From Leptolyngbya sp. KIOST-1 (GTDB taxonomy: Bacteria; Cyanobacteriota; Cyanobacteriia; Phormidesmidales; Phormidesmidaceae), in NCBI RefSeq assembly GCF_000763385.1, contig NZ_JQFA01000002.1, forward strand, positions 992,001 through 1,056,000: 64,000 bases of DNA, given 5' to 3'. Under the pieces are notes generated by a model. The model saw only the letters and a program-made list of their open reading frames with translations. It was not told where the DNA came from and made no database searches. Positions 50,377 through 60,165 of the stretch are shown one piece after another (positions within the stretch are counted from its first letter, which is position 1; each line of letters starts with the position of its first letter). The translations under genes and the position numbers were made by a program.

Positions 50377-51411
50377 TCAGATTTGAGCCTGGGGCAAGTC
50401 CGGCAGGGCCGCCTCAGCGGTGGCCTTGTCGAGCAGGGTCCAAACCTGCTGTAGCATAGGCCCCAGCCCGGTGCCGGCTACCGCCGAAATGCCGAAGACT
50501 GGCCCCACCACCAGGCGCTCAAACTCACTGACTAAATCGCCCAGGGCCTCCGGGGTGAGGGCATCAACCTTGTTGAGGGCCAGCACCTGGGGGCGATCGC
50601 TGAGGTCGCGACCATAGGCCGCCAGCTCCTGCTGAATGGTGTGAAAATTGTCGAGCGGGTGCTCGGCGGTGGCATCGACCACGTGCAGCAGCAGCCGGGT
50701 GCGCTCAATGTGGCGCAAAAACTCGTGGCCCAGCCCCAGCCCCTGGTGCGCTCCCTCGATCAGCCCGGGGATGTCGGCAAAGACGGTGCCGTCCCCCGTG
50801 GGCCGACGCACCACCCCCAGGTTGGGCACCAGGGTGGTAAACGGGTAGTCGGCAATTTTAGGCCGGGCCGCCGACAGGGCCGAAATCAGGGTGGACTTAC
50901 CAGCGTTGGGCAATCCCACAATGCCCACCTCCGCCAGCAGCTTCAGCTCCAGGCGCAGCTGCCGCACTTCACCGGGCAAACCGGGCAGAGCGTGCTCGGG
51001 GGCGCGGTTGCGATTGCTCAGGAAGTGGCGGTTGCCCAGCCCCCCCTTGCCCCCCTGGGCCACGCAGAGCACCTGGTCGGCGGTAACCAGGTCCCCCAGC
51101 AGCTCGTCGGTGGCAACGTCGTATACCGCTGTGCCGCAGGGCACCTCCAGGTACAGATCGGCCCCGGCGGCCCCGGTCATGTTTTTGGGGCCACCGCGCT
51201 GGCCATTGGTGGCCTTGAACCGGTGGGCGTAGCGGAAGTCGAGCAGCGTTTGCAGCTGGGGGGTAGCCCGGAGGTACACCGAACCGCCGGGGCCGCCGTT
51301 GCCCCCCGCGGGCCCTCCCGCGGGCACGTACTTCTCGCGCCGAAAGGCCACTACGCCATCGCCACCGTCGCCGGCGACCACTTCGACCTCAGCTTGATCG
51401 ATAAACTGCAT
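50377..51411 (-). CDS. obgE: GTPase Obg
   Basis: 344 residues. The Obg fold (1-158) is glycine-rich ([20 protein letters not shown]), and the G domain has [20 protein letters not shown], the switch motif [33 protein letters not shown] and NKVD. Needed for late 50S assembly and stress control. No C-terminal OCT domain, as usual for cyanobacteria. Its ATG shares one base with the TAA of the DUF4168 gene (TAATG), so translation is coupled. Confidence 0.97.
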   Translation of the reverse strand: MQFIDQAEVEVVAGDGGDGVVAFRREKYVPAGGPAGGNGGPGGSVYLRATPQLQTLLDFRYAHRFKATNGQRGGPKNMTGAAGADLYLEVPCGTAVYDVATDELLGDLVTADQVLCVAQGGKGGLGNRHFLSNRNRAPEHALPGLPGEVRQLRLELKLLAEVGIVGLPNAGKSTLISALSAARPKIADYPFTTLVPNLGVVRRPTGDGTVFADIPGLIEGAHQGLGLGHEFLRHIERTRLLLHVVDATAEHPLDNFHTIQQELAAYGRDLSDRPQVLALNKVDALTPEALGDLVSEFERLVVGPVFGISAVAGTGLGPMLQQVWTLLDKATAEAALPDLPQAQI

Positions 51412-51938
51412 TACTGGGTGTTGCCGTTAGCGGACTGCTGCTGAAGCTCAATCATCGCCGCCCGAATTTGCTCCGCCAGGGCCGCATCCCTGGGATGGGC
51501 GGCGGTGATGGCGTTAAACTGCCGCACCGTGAGCCCGTTGGCCTCGACGATGTCGCTGGCCCGATTGCAGTAGTTGACCACAATGGTGCGGACGCTGGAG
51601 CGCAGGTTCCGGGGCAGCTGATTCAGGTTGGCGGTGCCGGTGCAGCTCATGTCGATGCTGCTGAGGTCCTGCCCGGTGCCGGTCAGCAGGGTTCTGATCT
51701 GGTTCAGGGCCTCGTTGCGGGGGGCGTCCATTTCCAGTACTGACGCGGCGTAGCTCATCACCGCCTCCTGGGAAAAACTCTCCTGGGCTGAAACCGCCCC
51801 CAGGGTAAGGCTGGCTTCCGGGGTAGGTAGCTGCACACCGGGAGCCGCCAGCAGACTGAGGCTGGCCACAGCCGCCGCGATCGCAGCGTTGCGGCCCAGT
51901 CGGGCGAACGATAAAGGATGAATAAAACGGTGAATCAT
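51411..51938 (-). CDS. DUF4168 secreted protein
   Basis: 175 residues from ATG 51938 (AGGAGA upstream). Signal peptide with hydrophobic [20 protein letters not shown] and probable cleavage near GAVSA. The mature part has DUF4168-like features: the pattern [20 protein letters not shown] and [20 protein letters not shown]. Function unknown, periplasmic or lumenal. Translationally coupled to obgE, an arrangement worth noting since one product is exported and the other is a ribosome-assembly GTPase. Confidence 0.82.
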   Translation of the reverse strand: MIHRFIHPLSFARLGRNAAIAAAVASLSLLAAPGVQLPTPEASLTLGAVSAQESFSQEAVMSYAASVLEMDAPRNEALNQIRTLLTGTGQDLSSIDMSCTGTANLNQLPRNLRSSVRTIVVNYCNRASDIVEANGLTVRQFNAITAAHPRDAALAEQIRAAMIELQQQSANGNTQ

Positions 51939-52176
51939 TATGGGTGTTTCTCCTGTACTGGCATTAACCAGAATATTTCTGTGCTCCAACGACCGCGCTC
52001 CGGTACTTCAGCATTCCCTTGGGCCCTCGCCCAGACCTTTGCTCAGACATTGGCCCAAATAGTTGTTGTTCTGAATCCTCTGCGACTTGCGATTTGTTAG
52101 GTGCCGCCCCGATGTGGTTCTCTCAATCTCCCTGCCCAGACGGGGTTGCACCCGCGCTAGTTCCAGAATTGTCAAG

Positions 52177-53169
52177 TCAGGCACCCCCAGACGGCACTCT
52201 CTGGCAGAGTTCTATAACTTTTGTGTGTAGGGTAGCGCGTTCATCTCGACCTTGCTTCAAGTCAGACTCTAATTCTAGTAGCAAAGGCAGGCTGCGTTGC
52301 AATTGGGCCAAACTTAGCGATCGCACCTCCTGCTTCAAAAAGTAGATCCGCTTGGGGTTGGCCACCTCAGCGGCGGCGGCCACCTCGGCATCGCTCTGCA
52401 CCCCAGCCTGGATCAGCACCTTCAGCCACAGCCACAGCCGAAATTGGCTGACCAAGGTAGCCACTATCCGCAGGGCGGGCTCGTTGCGATCGAGCAGGTC
52501 ATTGACCAGGGTCAGGGCGGTAGGGGTATCCCCCTGCTTGAGCGCCTGGGCCAGCTTCAGGCTGGTCTGGGTGGAGACCGTCACCAGCTCTGCGACCACC
52601 GCCGGCGGAATGGGCTGTGGGTTAGCGCCCCAGTAGAGTGCCAGTTTCTCTAGCTCCAGGTGCAGCTGGCGAGTGTCGCTGCCCACCGCTTCGGCCAGCA
52701 GGTCAAGGGTAGCGGGCTCCAGGGGCAGCTGGCGCGCCTGGGCCACGGTCACCACCTGCTGGCGAATCTGATCGGTCTTCCAGGGGGGAATGGTGGCGAA
52801 CTCGCGGATCTCCCCCCAGGTCTTGAAAAGTTTTGTGAACTTGGCTCGTCCGTCGGGCTTGGCCAGGCTGGTCAGCAGCAGCACGGCGGTATCGGGTAAC
52901 TGGGGCAGGGTGCGCTCAAACTCGGCCAGGGTGGACTCTGGGCAGCGCTGGCCCAGGCTGGTGTTTTGCAGCCACACCAGCCGCTGCCCCTGGCCAAAGG
53001 GAGGGGTCATGGCCTGGTTCAGCGCCTGGGTCGGGCCATTGGCCGCATCGGTAGCAATGACGTCGTAATTAAAGCTGGCCCAGGCGTCGTCAAGGGTGCG
53101 CTGGCGCAGGTCCTGGACAGCCTGTTGGAGGGCAAAGTCGTCGTCGCCCCAGAAGTAGTAGGCGGGCAT
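52177..53169 (-). CDS. holA: DNA polymerase III subunit delta
   Basis: 330 residues. N-terminal YYFWGDDDFALQQAVQDLRQ is typical of HolA, with an AAA+-like fold but no working P-loop. Further family segments are QLHLELEKLALYWGANPQPI and DLLDRNEPALRIVATLVSQF. It opens the beta clamp within the clamp loader. Normal length and start. A G-rich minisatellite lies directly upstream (53168-53208). Confidence 0.93.
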   Translation of the reverse strand: MPAYYFWGDDDFALQQAVQDLRQRTLDDAWASFNYDVIATDAANGPTQALNQAMTPPFGQGQRLVWLQNTSLGQRCPESTLAEFERTLPQLPDTAVLLLTSLAKPDGRAKFTKLFKTWGEIREFATIPPWKTDQIRQQVVTVAQARQLPLEPATLDLLAEAVGSDTRQLHLELEKLALYWGANPQPIPPAVVAELVTVSTQTSLKLAQALKQGDTPTALTLVNDLLDRNEPALRIVATLVSQFRLWLWLKVLIQAGVQSDAEVAAAAEVANPKRIYFLKQEVRSLSLAQLQRSLPLLLELESDLKQGRDERATLHTKVIELCQRVPSGGA

Positions 53170-53208
53170 GGGGGTGAGGGGGTGGGAGAGTGGGAGGGTG
53201 GGAGAGTG
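53168..53208. repeat. G-rich minisatellite
   Basis: GTGGGAGAGTGGGAGGGTGGGAGAGTGG-type repeats lie between the divergent holA and cobH genes. Same family as the other C/G-rich tracts. Confidence 0.8.
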
Positions 53209-53323
53209 GAAAATGCAAGAATTAAATCAGAGTTTTGAATTTTGCATTCTTTGGCCTGCGAGGCCTTGTGGGATGATAAAAGCCTCCAAAGGGAGCAGTT
53301 CTAGGGACGGGGCAGTTGGTTCT

Positions 53324-53941
53324 ATGGCAAAGCTGGTGCAGAGCCCCATTTTAGAGGAAAGCTTTGGGTTGATAGATCGGGAGTTTGGCGCTCACAGCTT
53401 TACCCCGGCGGAGTACGCGGTGGTGCGGCGGGTGATCCACAGCACCGCTGATTTTGACTTTAAAGAATTAGTGATGTTTGGCGAGGGGGCGATCGCGGCG
53501 GCCCTGGAGCATCTCCGTGGCGGTGGTCCGATTGTGGTGGATGTGACGATGGTGCGCCAGGGAGTGGTCGGCCTGGTGGAGCGCACGTTTCAAAATCCGC
53601 TGCTGACGGCGGTGACGGTGGGCGAGCCAGCGGAGACCGGGCGCACCCGCACCGAGACAGGGCTGCTGCGGTGCCTGGAGCAATCCCCCAATGCCCTGGT
53701 GGTGATTGGCAATGCCCCCACGGCCCTGCTGGCGCTGTGCGATCGCATTGAGGCAGGTCAGGTCCAGCCAGCGCTGGTGATCGGCGCTCCGGTGGGGTTT
53801 GTGGCCGTCGAGGCGTCAAAGCAGCGGCTGGCCCAGACCGCCGTGCAGCAGATTCGCGTCGAGGGGCGCAAGGGAGGCTCGGCGGTGGCCGCCGCTATTC
53901 TCAATGCCCTGCTGGTGCTGGCCTGGGAGCAGCAGCCATGA
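53324..53941 (+). CDS. cobH: Precorrin-8X methylmutase
   Basis: 205 residues from ATG 53324 (MAKLVQSPILEESFGLIDRE). CobH/CbiC signatures: the catalytic-His region VVRRVIHSTADFDF, DVTMVRQGV, IGNAPTALLAL, IGAPVGFVAVEASKQ and GRKGGSAVAAAILNALL. It moves a methyl group from C-11 to C-12 to form hydrogenobyrinic or cobyrinic acid. The gene overlaps cobL by 4 bp (ATGA), so the two are co-translated. The longer frame from 53168 runs through a minisatellite and is not used. Confidence 0.96.
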   Translation: MAKLVQSPILEESFGLIDREFGAHSFTPAEYAVVRRVIHSTADFDFKELVMFGEGAIAAALEHLRGGGPIVVDVTMVRQGVVGLVERTFQNPLLTAVTVGEPAETGRTRTETGLLRCLEQSPNALVVIGNAPTALLALCDRIEAGQVQPALVIGAPVGFVAVEASKQRLAQTAVQQIRVEGRKGGSAVAAAILNALLVLAWEQQP

Positions 53942-55257
53942 CCCCGATTCAGGTGGTTGGGGTGGGGCTGGACGGCCGAGCCGGGCTGGCTGCAAGCGGC
54001 CTGGCGCTGATTGACCAGGCGACGGTGCTGGTGGGCAGCCCCCGCCACCTGAGCTACTTCGCCGAAAGTGGGGCCGAGCGCTGGCCCCTCAGCGACCTCA
54101 AGGTTACCCTCGAGCGGCTCCGCGGCTGGCTGGAGAGCGACCCGTCCGGGGTGGCCGTGGTGCTGGCCTCGGGCGATCCGCTCTTTTTTGGCCTGGGGCG
54201 ACTGCTGCTGGAGCACCTGCCCCCCGAAAGTCTCACCTTTCACCCCCACCTGAGCGCGGTGCAGCTGGCCTTTAGCCGTCTCAAGCTGCCCTGGCAGGAG
54301 GCCACGCTGGTCAGCGCCCACGGCCGCTCGACCGACGCGTTGACCGCCGCCCTGCGCCGCGGCGACGAGTTGATTGCGGTGCTGACCGACCCCGCCCACA
54401 CCCCGGCCGCCCTGGGGCAGCTGGTCCTGGGGCTGGAGTTACCCCACACCTACCGGCTGTGGGTGGGCGAAAACCTGGGCGGCGACGGCGAGCGAGTGCG
54501 CGAACTGAGGCTGGGGGACCTCGCTGCCGCACCCTTTGCCAGCCTCAACGTGGTGGTGCTGCAGCGGCAGCCGGAAGCAGAATTTGACCCAGCCAACCTG
54601 CCGCTGATTGGCCTCCCCGATCGCGCCTTTGCCACCTTTGGCGATCGCCCCGGCCTGATCACCAAGCGCGACGTTCGCATTCAGGTGCTGGCCGACCTCG
54701 ACCCCAGACCCGGGCAGGTGATCTGGGATGTCGGCGCGGGTACGGGCTCGGTCAGCGTCGAGATCAGTCGGCTCTGCCCCGCGGCCCAGGTCTACGCGAT
54801 CGAAAAAACCGCCGCTGGCCACCGTCTGATTCAGCAAAACCAGAACCGGCTGGGTGGCCCCAACCTCCACCCCATCTATGGCGCTGCCCCCGAGTCCCTG
54901 GCCGCCCTCCCCGACCCCGATCGCGTTTTCATCGGCGGCAGCGGCGGTCACCTGGGCAACATTCTGGAGCTGTGTGCCCATCGTCTCCGGCCCCAGGGGC
55001 GCATGGTCCTGGCTCTGGCTACCCTGGAGCATACGGGCACGGTGCTGGGGTGGGTCGATGGCGCTACCCCAGGCGCGCGTCCCTGGGCGGTTCAGCTCCG
55101 CCAAATTCAGGTGCAGCACGGCGTTCGGGTGGGCTCCCTGACCCGCTGGCAGCCACTGACCCCGATCACCCTGATCACCCTAACTCAGCCAAACAGCCAC
55201 AGCCCGGCCCCGGTCAACCCCAGCAGCGCCAGCGGCAGCACCCCCGTCAGCGGCTGA
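53938..55257 (+). CDS. cobL: Precorrin-6Y C5,15-methyltransferase (decarboxylating), CbiE-CbiT fusion
   Basis: 439 residues. The N-terminal CbiE part (about 1-210) has VVGVGLDGRAGLAASGLALI, LVGSPRHLSYF, VVLASGDPLFFGLGRLL and VSAHGRS. The C-terminal CbiT part (about 235-400) has FGDRPGLITKRDVRIQVLAD and the SAM-binding loop IWDVGAGTGSVSVEISRL, then FIGGSGGHLGNIL. It methylates C-5 and C-15 and removes the C-12 acetate carboxyl in cobalamin synthesis. The last 24 codons overlap the 3' end of the CPBP gene on the other strand. Confidence 0.96.
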   Translation: MTPIQVVGVGLDGRAGLAASGLALIDQATVLVGSPRHLSYFAESGAERWPLSDLKVTLERLRGWLESDPSGVAVVLASGDPLFFGLGRLLLEHLPPESLTFHPHLSAVQLAFSRLKLPWQEATLVSAHGRSTDALTAALRRGDELIAVLTDPAHTPAALGQLVLGLELPHTYRLWVGENLGGDGERVRELRLGDLAAAPFASLNVVVLQRQPEAEFDPANLPLIGLPDRAFATFGDRPGLITKRDVRIQVLADLDPRPGQVIWDVGAGTGSVSVEISRLCPAAQVYAIEKTAAGHRLIQQNQNRLGGPNLHPIYGAAPESLAALPDPDRVFIGGSGGHLGNILELCAHRLRPQGRMVLALATLEHTGTVLGWVDGATPGARPWAVQLRQIQVQHGVRVGSLTRWQPLTPITLITLTQPNSHSPAPVNPSSASGSTPVSG

Positions 55258-56050
55258 TCGGGCAGCCCCACCAGCCAAACGGGGCTTTCTTTGCCGGGCT
55301 GCACCAGGGCCAGGGCATCGATGGCAGCGATCGCAAACACCCACCCGGCATGCAGCCCCCAGGCCAATCCCAGGCTGCCCCCCGCCACCCAGCGAGCCAG
55401 CAGCAGCACCGCCCCCATCACCGCCAGTCCCGGCAGCTGAGGCGCTCCGGCGGGGCCATCCCAGACCAGGTGAGAGACCGCAAAAAATAGGCTGACCGCA
55501 ATCGCCATCAGCCCGAGGGGCAGGGCCTGCCCGAGGCCGTTCACCAGCACCCCCCGAAAGACCAGTTCTTCGATCCAGCCCACAAATAGAGCCAGGGGCA
55601 GCACCGCCAGCAGCACTACCCCCGGCGCAGGCCCAGCCGCCACAGCCCCGTCGGGGGGAGCCTCAACGGCTCCGTCAGGGTTAGGGGGCAGAGCCAGGGA
55701 TCGCCACTTGCGCCAGCCCAGGCCTAGCTGCAATGCCACCAGGGCTACAACACCCCCCGCCGCGATCGCAAAGCCGACCACACCCAGCCAGCCAAAAGAG
55801 GGACTCCAGACAATACCGTAGTCCCTCCAGGTGGCCGCCTCCAGGCGACGGTGTACCTCCACCGCTGCCGGAGCCACCAGGTAGAGCGGCAGCAGCAGGG
55901 GCAGCTTGTGCTGGGGGGCCACCGGGTAGGCGAGCGGCACCCGACCAATCCGGGCCACTAGCAAGCTTGCCGGAATGCCCAGGGCCATCCAGGTTAAAAA
56001 AAAACCGCCAGATGGGCGATCGCCACCCCAGTTACCGACAAATTCATCAT
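55185..56050 (-). CDS. CPBP-family intramembrane metalloprotease, apparent frameshift in a T9 tract
   Basis: The 267-codon frame (55185-55988) starts MALGIPASLLVARIGRVPLA and contains the CPBP motifs: the EExxxR signature GWIEELVFRGVLVNGLGQ, then LFFAVSHLVW and AWGLHAGWVFAI, with several membrane helices. Upstream, ATG at 56050 opens a frame reading MMNLSVTGVAIAHLAVFF before a run of nine T and a stop. Ten T would continue it as LTWMALGIPASLL into the main frame. That start is 13 bp after the cyabrB stop. So a single-base loss (sequencing error, mutation or slippage) probably hides the true N-terminus. Predicted protease or prenylated-protein processing enzyme in the membrane. Confidence 0.75.
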
Positions 56051-56062
56051 GGTAAGGGAGTA

Positions 56063-56443
56063 CTACTCTTCGTCCGAGTCGGCATCGATCTGCTTCAGCT
56101 GAATATGTTTATAGCCCAGCTTAATTTCAAACTCATCCCCCGACTTGAGTCCCATTTCTTGAGTGTAGGTAGCGCCAATCACAATTTGGCCATTCCTGTG
56201 AACACTGACGCGATAGGTCGGCTCACGACCCCGGCCATCTTTGCTACTCTCAGGATCGAGATTGATGCCCTTGGCCTCAAGCAGAGCATCGTAAAAGCCG
56301 GACAGATTGACCCGCACCTGGTTGTCTTTCGTGAGGGTGTAGTAGCCGCATTCCTTGGCCGTTTCGCGCTTGGTTAGGTCCGAGAGATCCTTAACCTTCT
56401 GGAGCAGGGCTTTGCCGGTAATAGGGGTGGGTTTTTCTGCCAT
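56063..56443 (-). CDS. cyabrB2: cyAbrB-family transcriptional regulator
   Basis: 126 residues. The N-terminal half (ITGKALLQKVKDLSDLTKRE, ECGYYTLTKDNQVRVNLSGF) and the C-terminal AbrB-like DNA-binding half (EPTYRVSVHRNGQIVIGATY, GDEFEIKLGYKHIQLKQID) follow the cyanobacterial AbrB pattern, closest in memory to cyAbrB2 (Sll0822). cyAbrB proteins are abundant nucleoid-associated regulators of carbon/nitrogen balance and hydrogenase genes. Probably co-transcribed with the CPBP gene 13 bp downstream. Confidence 0.9.
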   Translation of the reverse strand: MAEKPTPITGKALLQKVKDLSDLTKRETAKECGYYTLTKDNQVRVNLSGFYDALLEAKGINLDPESSKDGRGREPTYRVSVHRNGQIVIGATYTQEMGLKSGDEFEIKLGYKHIQLKQIDADSDEE

Positions 56444-57362
56444 CTTCAGGGAAAATCCTTGTGGTAAGACGTAAAGCTAGGTGCTAAAAAATTGGGGCCG
56501 CCCTTCCAATAGAGTTGACGACCGCAGAGTAATAGCAGATGAATAATAGCAAATAAAAATGCCCGCTGGCACAATCAATTATAGTCAAAGTATCAAACGT
56601 TGTCATCTGGAAAACCGTGATTTAGGCCGCTTTTAAGCATTACCTCTACTCCCCTATTTCAAGCCCAGGTCTTGATGACCTCAGAAAAGCGCACCTTTAG
56701 CCACTGCCTCTGCCAGATTCATATTTTGCTGACATGAAAAGCGCTGTCTCCGGTTCCAGTCAACTTGCTCTCGGCACCCCAACTCCCGACAACGGCATAC
56801 CTCGGGCAGTTTTTCGCCAGTTCCTACCGGAATGGGCTAGCCCTGCTCCCCCGCAACCATCATTGCCGGATCTGATTGCGGTTATACAAAAAGTGTTTGG
56901 CCCATTAGGTACGAGGGTTGGAGGCCTCCTAGCTCCACGGTGCGCGTGGAAATTCGTACTCCATTTCAGCCACTTTGACCTATGCCTCAAGGTATATATT
57001 TTTCAGTCGAAGCTGACGGTGTCGATCGCGCTTAGACAGCTCAATCAAGGGTTTAAGTCCAGGTATTTTGAGCATCAAGCTCACCTGTAACCGCAAAAGC
57101 AAGTCTGCCCCTTGACTAAGTTGCTATCTTGCCTTTGGGGCTCAAAAAAAAAGACATGCAGAGTATAGAAGGAAGCCGATGAACGCATCGGCTCCTTACC
57201 ATCGCAATTTAAACCAGCTGGGGGACAAAAGTCCCCCTGATTGGTTAGGAGCCAACGGACTTAGACCCAACTCAACTAACCAGAGGAATGTGGGGTCTGC
57301 TTGGTTAGCCGCCCCCTGGACCTGAAATTTCGAGGTGGCGGCGGCAGGTTTTCGGGCAGACC
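56444..57362. other. Long intergenic region with two hairpins
   Basis: About 920 bp between the cyabrB start and the acs end. The 118-codon plus-strand frame at 56734-57090 has no ribosome site or recognisable domain. Hairpins lie at 57169-57197 (AAGGAAGCCGATG/CATCGGCTCCTT, one bulge) and 57220-57237 (GGGGGAC-AAAA-GTCCCCC). These may end acs transcription or form a small RNA. GGTTAG repeats follow (57242-57308). Confidence 0.5.
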
Positions 57363-59327
57363 TCAGCCCTGCCGCAGCTGGTCAAGTACGCTCTGGTCTT
57401 CCATCGTGGACGCATCGCCTGCGATCGCTTCACCGCTGGCCAAATTCCGCAAGAAGCGGCGAATGATCTTGCCCGATCGCGTTTTGGGCAGGGCATCGGC
57501 AAACTGAATTTCGCCGGGCCGGGCGATCGCCCCAATCTCATTCACCACATGCTGCTTCAGTTGCTGCTTCAGCTCATCGCTGGGGCTATACTGGCCCTCT
57601 AGAATGACAAAAGCAAAAATGTCTTCGCCCTTGATCTCGTCTTTGCGGCCCACCACGGCGGCCTCGGCCACCGCCGGATGCGACACCAGGGCGCTTTCCA
57701 CCTCCATGGTGCCCAGGCGATGACCCGACACGTTGATCACATCGTCCACCCGGCCCATCACCCAGAAGTAGCCATCGTCGTCTTTACGGGCCCCGTCGCC
57801 GGCAAAGTAGAGGTACTGACCCTCCACGGGGGCAATGTGCTCCCAGTAGGTGCGTCGAAAGCGATCGTCGTCACCGTAGACCGTGCGCATCATGCTGGGC
57901 CAGGGGTGCTTGATCACCAGGTAGCCGCCCTCGCCGGGGGCCACGGGGTGGCCATCCAAATCCACCACATCGGCGAGGATGCCGGGGAAGGGCAGGGTGG
58001 CGGAACCGGGCTTGGTGGCGATCGCCCCCGGCAGCGGCGTAATCATAAACCCGCCGGTCTCGGTTTGCCACCAGGTGTCGACGATGGGACAGCGCTCGCC
58101 GCCGATCACCTGGTGATACCACATCCAGGCCTCGGGGTTGATCGGTTCGCCCACTGTACCCAGCAGCCGCAGCGACGACAGATCGCGCGCCTTCGGTAGG
58201 GCGTCGCCCATTTTAATAAAGGCGCGAATGGCGGTGGGGGCGGTATAGAAAATGGTTACCCCATACTTTTCAATCACGTCCCAGAAGCAGCCAGGGTTGC
58301 TGGGCCGGGGCACCCCCTCGTACATCACCGTGGTGGCCCCATTCGACAGCGGGCCGTAGACAATATAGCTATGGCCGGTGATCCAGCCGACATCGGCGGT
58401 GCACCAGTAGACATCGGTATCTTTAACATCGAAAGCCCACTTAAAGGTCATGTGGGTATAGAGGTTGTAGCCACCGGTGGTGTGCACTACCCCTTTAGGC
58501 TTGCCCGTGGTGCCGCTGGTGTAGAGAATGAACAGCAGGTCTTCGGCATCCATCTCCTCCGGCGGACACACCGCCGACGCGGTAGCCTGAAGCTCGTGCC
58601 ACCAGTGGTCGCGTCCCTCCACCATGGCGATGTCTTCTTTGGTGCGCTGCACCACCAGTACGCTCGACACGCTGGGCACGCCGCCCTCCAGGGCCTGGTC
58701 GACGGCGGCCTTTAACGGCACCACCTTGTCCTTGCGAAAGCCGCCATCGGCGGTGATCACCACCTTGGCCTCGGCGTCGTTGAGGCGATCTTTAAGCGCT
58801 TCGGCGCTAAACCCACCAAAGATGACGGTGTGGGGGGCACCGATGCGGGCGCAGGCCAGCATGGCGATCGCCGCCTCGGGCACCATCGGCATGTAGATGC
58901 CGACGCGATCGCCCTTCTGTACCCCCAGCCCCTTCAGCACATTGGCCACCTGACACACCTCCCGGTGCAGCTGGGCATAGGTTAGGGTGCGGCTGTCCCC
59001 TGGTTCCCCCTCCCAGATCAGGGCGGCTTTGTTGCGCCGCCAGGTGGTCAGGTGGCGGTCTAAGCAGTTATAGGAAATGTTGATCTTGCCGCCCACAAAC
59101 CACTTTGCAAAGGGCGGCTGCCAGTCCAGCACCGTATCCCACGGTTTAAACCAGTGCAGTTCCTGACTGGCCAAATCGGCCCAAAACTTGGCCGGGTCAG
59201 CCGCTGCCCGTTCGGCTAAGGCGCGATACTCCTCCAGACTCGTAATCGACGCGTTTTGAGCAAACTCGTCGGCGGGGGGAAACAGGCGAGTTTCGTGCAG
59301 AACCGATTCAATGGTGGGGGAAGCCAT
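57363..59327 (-). CDS. acs: Acetyl-CoA synthetase (AMP-forming)
   Basis: 654 residues from ATG 59327. Complete Acs: AMP-binding loop [68 protein letters not shown], and the C-terminal lysine in [12 protein letters not shown] that is the target of regulatory acetylation in this family. It activates acetate to acetyl-CoA through acetyl-AMP. Monocistronic, convergent with nothing nearby. Confidence 0.97.
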   Translation of the reverse strand: MASPTIESVLHETRLFPPADEFAQNASITSLEEYRALAERAAADPAKFWADLASQELHWFKPWDTVLDWQPPFAKWFVGGKINISYNCLDRHLTTWRRNKAALIWEGEPGDSRTLTYAQLHREVCQVANVLKGLGVQKGDRVGIYMPMVPEAAIAMLACARIGAPHTVIFGGFSAEALKDRLNDAEAKVVITADGGFRKDKVVPLKAAVDQALEGGVPSVSSVLVVQRTKEDIAMVEGRDHWWHELQATASAVCPPEEMDAEDLLFILYTSGTTGKPKGVVHTTGGYNLYTHMTFKWAFDVKDTDVYWCTADVGWITGHSYIVYGPLSNGATTVMYEGVPRPSNPGCFWDVIEKYGVTIFYTAPTAIRAFIKMGDALPKARDLSSLRLLGTVGEPINPEAWMWYHQVIGGERCPIVDTWWQTETGGFMITPLPGAIATKPGSATLPFPGILADVVDLDGHPVAPGEGGYLVIKHPWPSMMRTVYGDDDRFRRTYWEHIAPVEGQYLYFAGDGARKDDDGYFWVMGRVDDVINVSGHRLGTMEVESALVSHPAVAEAAVVGRKDEIKGEDIFAFVILEGQYSPSDELKQQLKQHVVNEIGAIARPGEIQFADALPKTRSGKIIRRFLRNLASGEAIAGDASTMEDQSVLDQLRQG

Positions 59328-59720
59328 AGACAATGCTGAGTCGCTAGGAACACAAATAAGGTTAGACGAAGGCCGCTCTGGAAAGGCAATCTCCTGGAAA
59401 AACCATACGATTTTTAGTGACCCTTTGCACAGCGCCTACGAGTTCCTTAATGGTTTTTGAGGCGGAAGGTGAGGCCAGAAAAAGACCCCAGCCCGGCCTC
59501 AAACGCCCGCTTCGGATCACTCCGCCAGCGCTTTGAGCCCAGACCGTAACGACATTCCCCGAGAAAAGTAGCAAATAGCACATCAAACTGCTTAGACTGG
59601 ATCGCGTAAATATGATTTCCCCCTGGCAGCCGGGTATGCTAAGCCTGTCGGGGTTCCTCCACAGGTGGACGTTGTCCTCAGCCTGTTCCGCTCAGCATTC
59701 TGTCTCACCTGTATGGGTCT
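59328..59720. other. Divergent upstream region of acs and the 59721 gene
   Basis: 393 bp with no supported gene; the minus-strand frame at 59362-59586 looks random. It should contain both promoters. Confidence 0.4.
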
Positions 59721-60134
59721 ATGACTACGGCCAAGGCATCTATACCGGCTCAGCCCGGATCTGCGCTCTCCGCCCAGGACGCCATGTTGGAAAACATTGT
59801 CGGCGTCGCCATCTTTGACTTTAGCGGCCTGCCCCAGGAGTATTTCATCACCACCGATAACGAGAGCACAAGCTGGGTGCAGCTCGTGTTTCAGGCGCTG
59901 GGACTAAAGTCACTGCTGATGTCGTCGCTGAAGCTAGAGGGCTTTTCCTATATTTGCATTGAGCTAGAACAGCAGACCGCCGTTGTGGTACGCACCAAAG
60001 ACGAATACATTGCATTGCTGATGCGGCAGCCGTTGACCTTTGCTACCGCCCAGGAGAGCGATCGCTTTTGTCACTGGGTACGCCAGTTTGAGCGCCGCCT
60101 GCTGCGCGAGCACGAACGCTTTGTCGCCGCTTAG
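59721..60134 (+). CDS. Conserved small protein, possibly roadblock/LC7-like fold
   Basis: 137 residues, no signal or membrane segment. The segment LENIVGVAIFDFSGLPQEYF, a middle helix (LVFQALGLKSLLMSSLKLEG) and FSYICIELEQQTAVVVRTKD follow the beta-alpha-beta pattern of roadblock/LC7 proteins, which in bacteria often work with small GTPases. The C-terminus is a charged helix (WVRQFERRLLREHERFVAA). The fold assignment is by pattern only. Transcribed alone, tail to tail with the InrS-like gene. Confidence 0.6.
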   Translation: MTTAKASIPAQPGSALSAQDAMLENIVGVAIFDFSGLPQEYFITTDNESTSWVQLVFQALGLKSLLMSSLKLEGFSYICIELEQQTAVVVRTKDEYIALLMRQPLTFATAQESDRFCHWVRQFERRLLREHERFVAA

Positions 60135-60165
60135 TCCCCCAGGGATGTGGTATTGATGACAGCCC

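Noticed and set aside
56734..57090. Plus-strand ORF of 118 codons
   Set aside because: No ribosome site, no pattern of a real protein; lies in a hairpin-rich intergenic region.
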